Below are positions 1-5,096 of a DNA stretch of 5,096 bases, piece by piece. The translations under genes were made by a program, and so were the position numbers. The stretch spans positions 25,799 to 30,894 of the forward strand of contig WVZU01000204.1 of NCBI GenBank assembly GCA_011772275.1, given 5' to 3'. The number at the start of each line of letters is the position of its first letter. Within the stretch, counting starts at the first letter, position 1. The notes beneath the pieces were generated by a model. It searched no databases, was not told the origin of the DNA, and worked only from the letters and a program-made list of their open reading frames with translations. This DNA is from Planctomycetales bacterium (GTDB taxonomy: Bacteria; Planctomycetota; Planctomycetia; Pirellulales; UBA7805).

Positions 1-457
1 CGTCCTGTTTCAGCCCCCGCCCAATGCTGACACCGACCGCATAACTGGTCCTCTGCCGCTGGGTCTGCAGCGGCGACGCATCCGGCTCACGATCGGCGGC
101 AGCCTCTTCCCCGTCATCTCGCCCCTCCGCTTCCGCCGCTTCGTTTTCCGCCGATTCGTTGGCAGCATCCGAGGTGTTCGTGACGGCGTCGGCCGGATTG
201 CTCTCCTCCCGCGGCCGGCCGTTTTCTGCTTCTGCGGGAACGTCGGCGGGATCCGTCTGGTCAGCGTCCGCCGCTTCGTCCCCCCTGGCCTTCTCCGCCG
301 GGTTGTCCTTCGTCTCCTTGTCGGTCTCTTCAGCCGGTGCGGTCTTGGCAGAGGCCGTCTCGGAGGGTGGCGTAAGCTGTTGAGATGCTTTGTCCTGAGC
401 GAGCGTGAGGGGAGTGCTGAAAAGGACCGCCAGCATGCTGAGGTGCCAGAATTTCAT
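1..457 (-). CDS. Secreted FKBP-type peptidyl-prolyl isomerase, N-terminal part (gene runs off the left edge)
   Basis: The reading frame opens at an ATG at 457 and stays open for 152 codons to the window edge, so the catalytic end is missing. Residues 1-20 form a signal peptide: MKFWH, a hydrophobic core, then T-L-A before Q21, which fits signal peptidase I cleavage after A20. Residues 21-135 are a low-complexity spacer rich in Ala, Glu, Asp, Asn, Thr and Pro, probably disordered. Residues 137-152 (TSYAVGVSIGRGLKQD) resemble the start of the FKBP N-terminal dimerisation domain of FkpA/Mip/FklB-type isomerases, which usually begins with (S/A)Y-A-(V/I/L)-G-x3-G-(R). Such proteins catalyse cis-trans isomerisation of prolyl bonds and assist folding outside the cytoplasm. 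The start is supported by AAGGA at 465-469, seven bases upstream. The FKBP catalytic domain is not in view, so the family call rests on one short motif plus the export signal. The coding status is much surer than the function. Confidence 0.68.
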   Translation of the reverse strand, partial: MKFWHLSMLAVLFSTPLTLAQDKASQQLTPPSETASAKTAPAEETDKETKDNPAEKARGDEAADADQTDPADVPAEAENGRPREESNPADAVTNTSDAANESAENEAAEAEGRDDGEEAAADREPDASPLQTQRQRTSYAVGVSIGRGLKQD

Positions 458-611
458 CGAGACATCCTTTCTTTCCGTTTCCTTTGAGTTGGTGGATCGT
501 GCGCTTTGTTTCGGGGCTGCCGCGTGTCGCGTGGGGAAACATCCCGGCACGTGGCGATGTTTCTCACCACAAGCCGGATCATGGCTTTACCTTACAGTAC
601 GCAAAAATTTC

Positions 612-660
612 AGGAAAGGAGGCCGGAACCAGTCCGGCCACGCCGGAATTCCGGTTTTTG
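612..660 (-). terminator. Probable terminator/inverted-repeat cluster downstream of the cytochrome gene
   Basis: Directly after the cytochrome stop codon (661-663) there are two inverted repeats. One is a perfect 12-bp palindrome, CCGGAATTCCGG, at 643-654. The other is a perfect 7-bp stem, GGCCGGA at 621-627 with TCCGGCC at 633-639, around a 5-base loop. On the minus strand the stem is followed by pyrimidine-rich TCCTTTCCTG and then ATTTTTG, an imperfect U-tract. On the plus strand the palindrome is followed by TTTTT (655-659), but no plus-strand gene lies upstream to use it. The most natural reading is a terminator for the cytochrome transcript. Because the arms share the CCGGAA/TTCCGG core, alternative pairings are possible. 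Confidence 0.42.
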
Positions 661-2946
661 CTATTTTCCCGGCGGCTGCCGGCTGAGCGCATCCCGCAAC
701 AGGACGTCAGCGCGTGGATCGTGGGGAAATTGTTCTTGGAGTTGTCTGGCACAAGCGGTCGCCTGATCCCAACGGCCTGTCTGCAGGTAGAAGACCCCCA
801 AGGCGTAGAGGAAGTCAAAATGGTCGGGCTGTAGTTGGTGAGCCTCCTGGAGGTTCGCTTCGGCCTCGGCCAGCTTCTCGGTCATGGCCAGGACCAGTCC
901 CAGGCGGTGGTGGGCCAGGGCCAGCAGCGGTTGCCGCTCGCCCTCCAGGATCGGCGCGGTCGGCAGCGCCGCGACCAGGTGACGGTACTGTTCGGCCGCC
1001 AGGTCGTACGCGGCCTGGCGGGTGTAGAGCAGCCCCAGGTTGAAGCGCGCGGTGGCCAGGTGTTCGTCGCGTTTCAGTGTCCTCTGGTAGTGGTCAATGG
1101 CCTGCCGCGTCTGGCCCAGGTCTTCGGCCAGATTGCCCAGGTTCATTTCGGCCGCGGCCTGGTCGCGATCGGCCAGCTGGCCCCTCCGATATTCGTCCAG
1201 GGCCGCGAGCAGGTCAGGTTGCCGATCGGCAGGCACGTGTTGGCCCGCGCCAGCCAGCACCCGCGCGGCCTCGGTGCGGACCAGCCGGACGGGGTCGTCC
1301 AGCAGCGGCGTGAGGGCCCGGGCCAATTCCTCGCCTGGCAAGCCCGAGGCCTGAAGTCCCGCGGCTGCCGTGGCGCGGATCAGCGGATCGGGGTCGTCCA
1401 GCGCCTCGACCACCAGGCCCTGGCTGCTGGAGGTGGTCAACCCCGCCAGCTGGGCGACCACCGTGGCCCGCACGATGCCGGGTGTCTCCCGGTCCCGCAG
1501 TTGGCGCGTCAACAGCTCTTCGGCCTCCGGCTTTCCCGTTCGAGCGGCGGCCAGTGCGTGGGCAAAATGGGGTTTGCCTTGTGCGGGGTCCCCGTACCAC
1601 CGCTGGAAAGCGTCGGCGCACCAGCGGTCGACGCGCTCGACTTCCGCCGCGGCCGCCGCGTCGCCGCGGCCGGCCGCCGCCAGCCAGTCCTGGTAATGTT
1701 CGTGCTCGTCCGACTGGCTGCTGTCCAGGTGACAGGCTGTGCAGGCGTTGGGGGTGCCCAGCTGGACCGACAGATCGGGACGCGGGACCCGCAGACTGTG
1801 GTCCCGCCGCGGATCGACGATCATGTAGTGCCGCGACGGCATGTGGCATTCGACACACGATGCGCCCCGGCTGCCGACCGGATGATGATGGTGAGCGGGC
1901 ACGTCGTATTTGCCGGCCGGATGCTGGTGGCAGGAAGTACAGACCTGGTTCCCCTGGTGCTTGAGCCGTGCTGTGTGCGGATCGTGGCAGTCGGTGCAGC
2001 GGACCCCCTTGGCGTGCATCTTGCTCTGCAGAAAAGAACCGTAGACATAGACCTCGTCCAGGATCTGCCCGTCGGCGTAGTAGAGTTGCTCTTCCAGCAG
2101 GGAAGGAGCCAGGTAGTCCAGTAGCTCCTGGCCCGGCCTCCAGCCGGGATAGATCTGCCGGTGCCGCGAATGGCAGAGGGCACAACTTTCAATCTCGGTT
2201 TTCGTGTCGTCCGCTTTCAGCCGTGGCAGCCCGTAGCCATGGTGGCGGTCCCAAAAGAGGCTCTTGCTGGTCGCCAGCTGGACATGCAGACTGCCCGGCC
2301 CGTGGCAGGTCTCGCAGCTGACATCGATCTCTGTGAATTGCGTGTCAAAGCGATTGGTGTGCGGGTTGTAGTTCTTTTCCACGCCGGTGGAATGGCACTT
2401 GGCGCACATATGGTTCCAGTTGCTCAGATGCCTCGTCCAGTGCAAGGGATCGTCCGGCCGTAGCCGTTCGTCGCGGAGGTCGGGCGGGAATTGATAGAAC
2501 CACCGTCCCGCCTGCGTGTCCCAGCACTCCCGCAGGACCTGCACGCGGCCGTCGTCGAACTCGACCAGGTACTGCTGCAAGGGGTCCACCCCGAACACGT
2601 ACTTGACCTCGAAATCCTGCAGCTGACCGTCGGGGCCTTCGGTATTCACGAAATAGTGGCCGTCGCGGCGAAACATGCGCGAGGTGTGGCCCAGATAGGT
2701 AAGCTGCTGGTCTTGGAAGTCTCCCAGCACGGTTTCGGGCGTGGCCAGGTCCATGGCCAGGTCGTGATGCGAGCCCTGCCATTGATCGATTTGCTGCTGG
2801 TGACATGCAGCGCACGTTTCCCTGCCCACGTAAGTCGGCTGGATGTCTTCTGGCGCCGCAATCCACCAGTCGGCCGCAACGGCCAGGGCGGCCAGGGCCG
2901 CGAACAGCAGCCCGAACAGACATAGCCGGCGAAGAAGTCGAGTCAT
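661..2946 (-). CDS. Exported octaheme cytochrome c with C-terminal HEAT-like and TPR repeats
   Basis: This 761-aa protein has an N-terminal export signal (MTRLLRRLCL, then a hydrophobic stretch to about residue 24). It carries eight CXXCH heme-c motifs, at residues 45-49, 181-185, 211-215, 255-259, 317-321, 336-340, 364-368 and 402-406. The hemes should be attached outside the cytoplasmic membrane. The first motif is separated from the rest by about 130 residues that look beta-rich. A His-rich segment (352-355) lies between hemes 6 and 7. Residues ~485-575 form HEAT-like helical repeats (VxALxDPDPLIRATAAAGL, then LLDDPVRLVRTEAARVL), and ~595-745 hold at least three TPRs (AEMNLGNLAEDLGQ, ATARFNLGLLYTRQ, FLYALGVFYLQTGRW). 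The head belongs to the cytochrome c554-like multiheme group; electron transfer is the likely role and the repeats suggest a protein partner. No catalytic residue set such as NrfA's is visible, so no reaction is assigned. The ATG at 2946 was chosen because it places the signal peptide at the N-terminus. An in-frame GTG at 3087 would add 47 residues; it has an AAGG six bases upstream but pushes the signal inward. Confidence 0.93.
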   Translation of the reverse strand: MTRLLRRLCLFGLLFAALAALAVAADWWIAAPEDIQPTYVGRETCAACHQQQIDQWQGSHHDLAMDLATPETVLGDFQDQQLTYLGHTSRMFRRDGHYFVNTEGPDGQLQDFEVKYVFGVDPLQQYLVEFDDGRVQVLRECWDTQAGRWFYQFPPDLRDERLRPDDPLHWTRHLSNWNHMCAKCHSTGVEKNYNPHTNRFDTQFTEIDVSCETCHGPGSLHVQLATSKSLFWDRHHGYGLPRLKADDTKTEIESCALCHSRHRQIYPGWRPGQELLDYLAPSLLEEQLYYADGQILDEVYVYGSFLQSKMHAKGVRCTDCHDPHTARLKHQGNQVCTSCHQHPAGKYDVPAHHHHPVGSRGASCVECHMPSRHYMIVDPRRDHSLRVPRPDLSVQLGTPNACTACHLDSSQSDEHEHYQDWLAAAGRGDAAAAAEVERVDRWCADAFQRWYGDPAQGKPHFAHALAAARTGKPEAEELLTRQLRDRETPGIVRATVVAQLAGLTTSSSQGLVVEALDDPDPLIRATAAAGLQASGLPGEELARALTPLLDDPVRLVRTEAARVLAGAGQHVPADRQPDLLAALDEYRRGQLADRDQAAAEMNLGNLAEDLGQTRQAIDHYQRTLKRDEHLATARFNLGLLYTRQAAYDLAAEQYRHLVAALPTAPILEGERQPLLALAHHRLGLVLAMTEKLAEAEANLQEAHQLQPDHFDFLYALGVFYLQTGRWDQATACARQLQEQFPHDPRADVLLRDALSRQPPGK

Positions 2947-3256
2947 GCGGTGCTGCTGTACGGGGCCCTTTTTTGTCAACGCGGCGACCAGCCACCGGCC
3001 GCTGAGCCGGGGGCATGCGAGACGCGGTATTTTTATTGTAACGGTTTGCCAGGGGGCGGGAATTGGCGAGCCCAGATCGGTCGGCACGCCACACCTTGAT
3101 AGGCCGCAGACCCGATCGCTATTCTAGCGCTACTCCTTTGCCAGGCTGGAAATTTTGCCCTGGCCACGGTAGCGAAAGTCTTGGCGAGTTGTGCTACCTG
3201 AAAATTGAGCGTTGAGAATCCAGCAGCCATGTGCTCGCGCTGGTCAGGGACAGCAA
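2947..3256. other. Non-coding gap between the cytochrome gene and tRNA-Ser
   Basis: About 310 bases with no convincing gene. A 65-codon minus-strand frame at 3033-3230 has no ribosome binding site and no recognisable protein features. The gap should hold the divergent promoters of the cytochrome gene (minus) and the tRNA (plus). Two minus-strand -10-like hexamers are visible: TACAAT at 3035-3040 and TAGAAT at 3121-3126, both five of six to consensus, each with a poor -35. A small perfect hairpin, CGCTA-TTC-TAGCG, sits at 3117-3129 and overlaps a palindrome TAGCGCTA at 3125-3132. A TTGACA at 2974-2979 (minus) lies too close to the start codon to act as a -35. No strong tRNA promoter was recognised. 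Confidence 0.6.
3035..3062 (-). promoter_or_regulatory. Weak candidate sigma70-type promoter for the cytochrome gene
   Basis: Reading the minus strand, TTCCCG (3057-3062) is followed by a 16-base spacer and TACAAT (3035-3040), a five-of-six match to TATAAT. Transcription would start near 3028 and give a leader of about 80 bases before the ATG at 2946, excluding the upstream GTG at 3087. The -35 is poor. The alternative -10 TAGAAT at 3121-3126 is equally good and would permit the longer start, so this is only a candidate. Confidence 0.22.
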
Positions 3257-3343
3257 GGATGGGTGGCCGAGTGGTCTAAGGCGGCAGTCTTGAAAACTGC
3301 TGTACGGGAAACCGTACCGGGGGTTCGAATCCCTCCCCATCCG
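3257..3343 (+). tRNA. tRNA-Ser (anticodon UGA)
   Basis: All arms of a class II tRNA can be folded by eye. The acceptor stem GGATGGG (3257-3263) pairs with CCCATCC (3336-3342), with discriminator G3343. The D stem GCC (3266-3268) pairs with GGC (3280-3282). The anticodon stem GCAGT (3284-3288) pairs with ACTGC (3296-3300) around the loop CTTGAAA, giving anticodon TGA at 3291-3293, which reads UCA and probably other UCN serine codons. The long variable arm GTACGG/CCGTAC (3302-3307 with 3312-3317) is capped by GAAA. The T stem GGGGG/CCCTC (3319-3323 with 3331-3335, one G-U pair) holds the loop TTCGAAT. A long variable arm plus a G discriminator is diagnostic of serine. The 3' CCA is not encoded (CTT follows G3343), so a CCA-adding enzyme is needed. 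Confidence 0.97.
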
Positions 3344-3357
3344 CTTGACGGGAAAGT

Positions 3358-3370
3358 CGCTGCCTCAGCG
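3358..3370 (-). terminator. Short hairpin overlapping the stop of the small minus-strand ORF
   Basis: CGCTG (3358-3362) and CAGCG (3366-3370) form a perfect five-base stem around a three-base loop. It overlaps the TGA stop (3365-3367) of the small ORF, between that ORF and the converging tRNA. On the minus strand it is followed only by ACTTTCCC, a weak U-tract. It could be a weak terminator or chance. Confidence 0.2.
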
Positions 3371-3691
3371 CCGGTCGATACGCGATGCCAGATCGGCGGG
3401 GGCGCCGGCTGCCAGCCGACGACAGGCTGCAGCCAGTCGCGCCAGCCCCAGGGCCGGGATGCCCCAGGAATATCCAGTCGCCAGCGCGACGGCAGGCGCT
3501 TCAATCGGATGGGGGCCAAATGGGTTGTCCTCAAACGCTTGGTATTGCCGGTCCGCAAAGACAACGGCCTTGGCAATCAAACGGACCGGCAGGCAGGCGA
3601 GCGTGGCCGCAACAAAGCAGTTCTGTTTGGCTCGACTATTGATCAGCGTGGCAAAATAGCGTACAAAGAAGAAGATAGATCCGCGGTTCAT
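3365..3691 (-). CDS. Hypothetical small protein, 108 aa, unknown function
   Basis: I do not recognise this protein. The frame from the ATG at 3691 to TGA at 3365-3367 encodes 108 residues. It begins with an aromatic/hydrophobic patch (FFFVRYFATLI, residues 7-17) and has hydrophobic stretches around 25-45 and 67-90. A short polar turn with NPFGPHP (residues 56-62) separates these, and the tail is Arg/Ala-rich. One or two membrane-associated helices are possible but not clear. In favour of coding: codon choice (CTG, GCC, ATC, GTC) resembles the neighbouring genes, and the protein is less Arg/Pro/Gly-heavy than typical shadow frames here. Against: no Shine-Dalgarno at the normal distance (GGGA lies about 14 bases upstream) and no recognised homologue. 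The frame continues upstream to 3862, but that would overlap the start of the plus-strand gene at 3796; a GTG at 3766 is another possible start. It converges on the tRNA. Confidence 0.42.
   Translation of the reverse strand: MNRGSIFFFVRYFATLINSRAKQNCFVAATLACLPVRLIAKAVVFADRQYQAFEDNPFGPHPIEAPAVALATGYSWGIPALGLARLAAACRRLAAGAPADLASRIDRR
3639..3667 (+). promoter_or_regulatory. Candidate sigma70-type promoter for the membrane-anchored toroid gene
   Basis: TTGATC (3639-3644), a 17-base spacer and TACAAA (3662-3667) match the sigma70 pattern in four of six bases at each hexamer. Transcription from about 3674 would give a leader of roughly 120 bases before the ATG at 3796. The site lies inside the small minus-strand ORF, so if both are real they overlap on opposite strands. 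The evidence is consensus similarity only. Confidence 0.22.
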
Positions 3692-3795
3692 TCGAACGTG
3701 GGGTTTCCCTACCAGGCGGCGGACCGTCGTCGTCGACCCCTTCCCGGCGAAGGAAATATCGACCACCGTCGACAGCAAGCAGGAGCATCGATTCC

Positions 3796-5096
3796 ATGGC
3801 TGATTCCCCCCGCAAGGGGCCGGGCCGCCCGGGCAAAAATCCCCAGCCGGCCGGTGCCCCACAAAAACCTGCTCGTCCCGCGGCGGCCAAGCGGCGGGCT
3901 GCCACCGGGTCGGCCGGCAAGGCAGAGACCGCTCAGCAAAAAGCGACCAACCAGACCCGCAAAGATACGGCGAAAGAGGCCTCCCAGGCAGCGGGCCGGG
4001 ATGACGAGGAGGGCGATACCTGGTCGGAAGTGATGCGGCAGAGCCCCAGTTGGCTGGCCAGCATGGTCTTTCACATGATCCTCCTGCTGTTACTGGCTTT
4101 GATGAGCTTTTCGACGGAGCCTGAGGTCAATCTGGAAGAGCTGGTGATTGGCGAAGCGGATGTCGAGGATATCGAGGATTTGGAGGAAGAGACGGAAGAG
4201 CTGGATGAGCAGCTGGAGACGGACGTGGAGACGCCTAGCGAGCAGGAAATGGAAGACGTCGTGGCTCCCACCGAGCTGCAGGTGGATACTCCGATGCCGC
4301 CGATTCAAACGGCCGAACCTGAGATTGCGGTGACGGCGGCCCAGTTGGATTTCGCGGACATCGCCATGGATGAGGTCATGCAGGTCGACGTGCTGAAGGA
4401 TGTCGCCAGCCTGCCGGCCAGTCTCAGTACCAGCCGCACGAACACGCGGAAAAAGGCCACCAAAGCGGGTGCGACCGCCACCAGCGAGGCGGCTGTCGAA
4501 GCGGCCTTGAAGTGGCTGGCCGATCACCAGAATCGCAACGGCAGCTGGAGCTGGGGTCACACGCCGGGGGACAAATGCAGCGGCTTCGAGGACCCGGGCG
4601 AAGCCAAAAGCAAGATGGGCGCCACCGGCCTGGCCCTCTTGCCCTTCCTGGGTGCCGGCTACACCCACCAGGACGGGAAATACAAGGAGGTCGTCAAGAA
4701 CGGGCTCAAGTACCTGGTCGGGAACATGGTGGTCAAGAACAACATGGGCAAGCTGTACGAAGAGAACGGCAAGGGCCACGAACACATGTACTGCCACGGG
4801 ATTTCGGCCTGCACCCTGGTGGAAGCCTACGGCATGACCCAGGACTCGAAGCTGAGGGCCCCGGCCCAGCTGGGCATCAACTACATCGTCGCCGCTCAGC
4901 ATCCCGAAAACGGCGGCTGGCTGTATGAACCCCGCCGCGGGGGCGATACTTCGGTCGTTGGTTGGCAGGTGATGGCGCTCAAAAGCGCCGTGCTCTCCAA
5001 CATCAAGGTCCCCGGCCACGTCAAGGCCCTTTCGAACCGCTGGCTGGACCACGTCCAGTACAATGTCCCTGACGGGTACGCGATCGGTTCGCACTA
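3796..5096 (+). CDS. Membrane-anchored prenyltransferase/squalene-oxidase-repeat protein with TonB-like helix (gene runs off the right edge)
   Basis: The frame starts at the ATG at 3796, with AGGAG at 3781-3785 ten bases upstream, and encodes 433 residues before the window ends. Residues 1-82 are a basic low-complexity Ala/Lys/Arg/Pro/Gln tail, probably cytoplasmic. Residues 85-105 form one membrane helix (SWLASMVFHMILLLLLALMSF). Residues 108-154 are strongly acidic (24 Asp/Glu of 47, no Lys/Arg), followed by a Pro-containing linker to about 225. From ~232 on is an alpha/alpha-toroid fold of the terpenoid cyclase/prenyltransferase repeat type. Its marks are the repeat AALKWLADHQNRNGSWSWG, a second repeat ending in ENGGWLYEP (371-379), and GGDTSVVGWQVMALKSA (382-398). 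No DXDD cyclase motif or Zn site is seen in the part present, so enzymatic activity is not implied. By the positive-inside rule the toroid should face the periplasm. The helix also has S89, H93, L100 and S104 in TonB spacing, suggesting possible coupling to ExbB/ExbD-type motors. Proteins of this design occur in planctomycetes; their function is not established. Confidence 0.88.
   Translation, partial: MADSPRKGPGRPGKNPQPAGAPQKPARPAAAKRRAATGSAGKAETAQQKATNQTRKDTAKEASQAAGRDDEEGDTWSEVMRQSPSWLASMVFHMILLLLLALMSFSTEPEVNLEELVIGEADVEDIEDLEEETEELDEQLETDVETPSEQEMEDVVAPTELQVDTPMPPIQTAEPEIAVTAAQLDFADIAMDEVMQVDVLKDVASLPASLSTSRTNTRKKATKAGATATSEAAVEAALKWLADHQNRNGSWSWGHTPGDKCSGFEDPGEAKSKMGATGLALLPFLGAGYTHQDGKYKEVVKNGLKYLVGNMVVKNNMGKLYEENGKGHEHMYCHGISACTLVEAYGMTQDSKLRAPAQLGINYIVAAQHPENGGWLYEPRRGGDTSVVGWQVMALKSAVLSNIKVPGHVKALSNRWLDHVQYNVPDGYAIGSH

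Noticed and set aside
586..600. Possible promoter -10 (TACTGT or TAAGGT on the minus strand) for the FKBP-like gene
   Set aside because: Each matches consensus at only three of six positions and lacks a good -35, so the promoter cannot be placed.
835..2124. 429-codon open frame on the plus strand, antisense to the cytochrome gene
   Set aside because: It lies entirely inside the eight-heme coding frame. Long antisense frames are expected in GC-rich genes with biased third positions, and it shows no recognisable domain, signal or ribosome binding site.
2974..2979. Perfect TTGACA on the minus strand upstream of the cytochrome start
   Set aside because: A 17-base spacer leads to GCAGCA, not a -10, and the transcript would begin at about the ATG itself, leaving no leader.
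3033..3230. 65-codon minus-strand frame upstream of the cytochrome gene
   Set aside because: No ribosome binding site, overlaps the candidate promoter elements, and no protein feature is recognisable.
3181..3256. Promoter for tRNA-Ser
   Set aside because: TTGTGC (3189-3194) and TTGGCG (3181-3186) were tried as -35 elements, but the hexamers 17 bases downstream (TTGAGA, ATTGAG) are poor, so no specific promoter is called.
3257..3343. tRNA gene as an integration (att) site of a mobile element
   Set aside because: I saw no integrase, no repeated copy of the tRNA 3' end in the window and no shift in composition beside it.
3212..4033. 273-codon plus-strand frame running through the tRNA
   Set aside because: It reads straight through the tRNA gene, is Arg/Pro/Gly-heavy, and overlaps the start of the real plus-strand gene in another frame.
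4090..5094. 334-codon open frame on the minus strand, antisense to the toroid gene
   Set aside because: The plus-strand frame has a ribosome binding site, a membrane helix and recognisable toroid repeats. The minus frame is a mirror of its codon bias, with no domain of its own.

Overview
This GC-rich bacterial window reads like a planctomycete chromosome (Planctomycetota, possibly Pirellulales). That assignment is an inference from three gene types that often occur in that phylum: a large secreted multiheme cytochrome c fused to HEAT-like and TPR repeats, a membrane-anchored prenyltransferase/squalene-oxidase-repeat (alpha/alpha toroid) protein, and an exported FKBP-type isomerase with a long acidic spacer. 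No mobile element, CRISPR array, phage gene or rRNA is visible.

Layout. At the left edge, on the minus strand, is the first 152 codons of a secreted FKBP-like peptidyl-prolyl isomerase that runs out of the window. A ~200 bp gap holds nested inverted repeats that probably terminate the next gene. The octaheme cytochrome/HEAT/TPR gene (761 aa) follows, also on the minus strand. A ~310 bp non-coding stretch carries only weak promoter candidates. A complete tRNA-Ser(UGA) on the plus strand comes next. A short minus-strand ORF of unknown function lies between the tRNA and the last gene. On the plus strand, running off the right edge, is a protein with a basic N-terminal tail, one membrane helix, an acidic/Pro linker and the start of an alpha/alpha toroid.

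How the parts relate. The three large genes all send their main domain across the inner membrane: two by signal peptides, one by a membrane anchor. They do not form one operon. FKBP and cytochrome are co-directional but separated by an intergenic gap with a putative terminator, and the toroid gene is transcribed the other way. No shared pathway can be claimed.

Most interesting observation. The single membrane helix of the right-hand protein has Ser89, His93, Leu100 and Ser104, exactly the S-x3-H-x6-L-x3-S spacing of the TonB 'SHLS' helix that couples to ExbB/ExbD. The usual TonB/TolA C-terminal domain is replaced by a squalene-cyclase-like toroid. If the pattern is conserved, this would be a proton-motive-force-coupled periplasmic toroid protein. 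This is a hypothesis from a motif match, not an established function.
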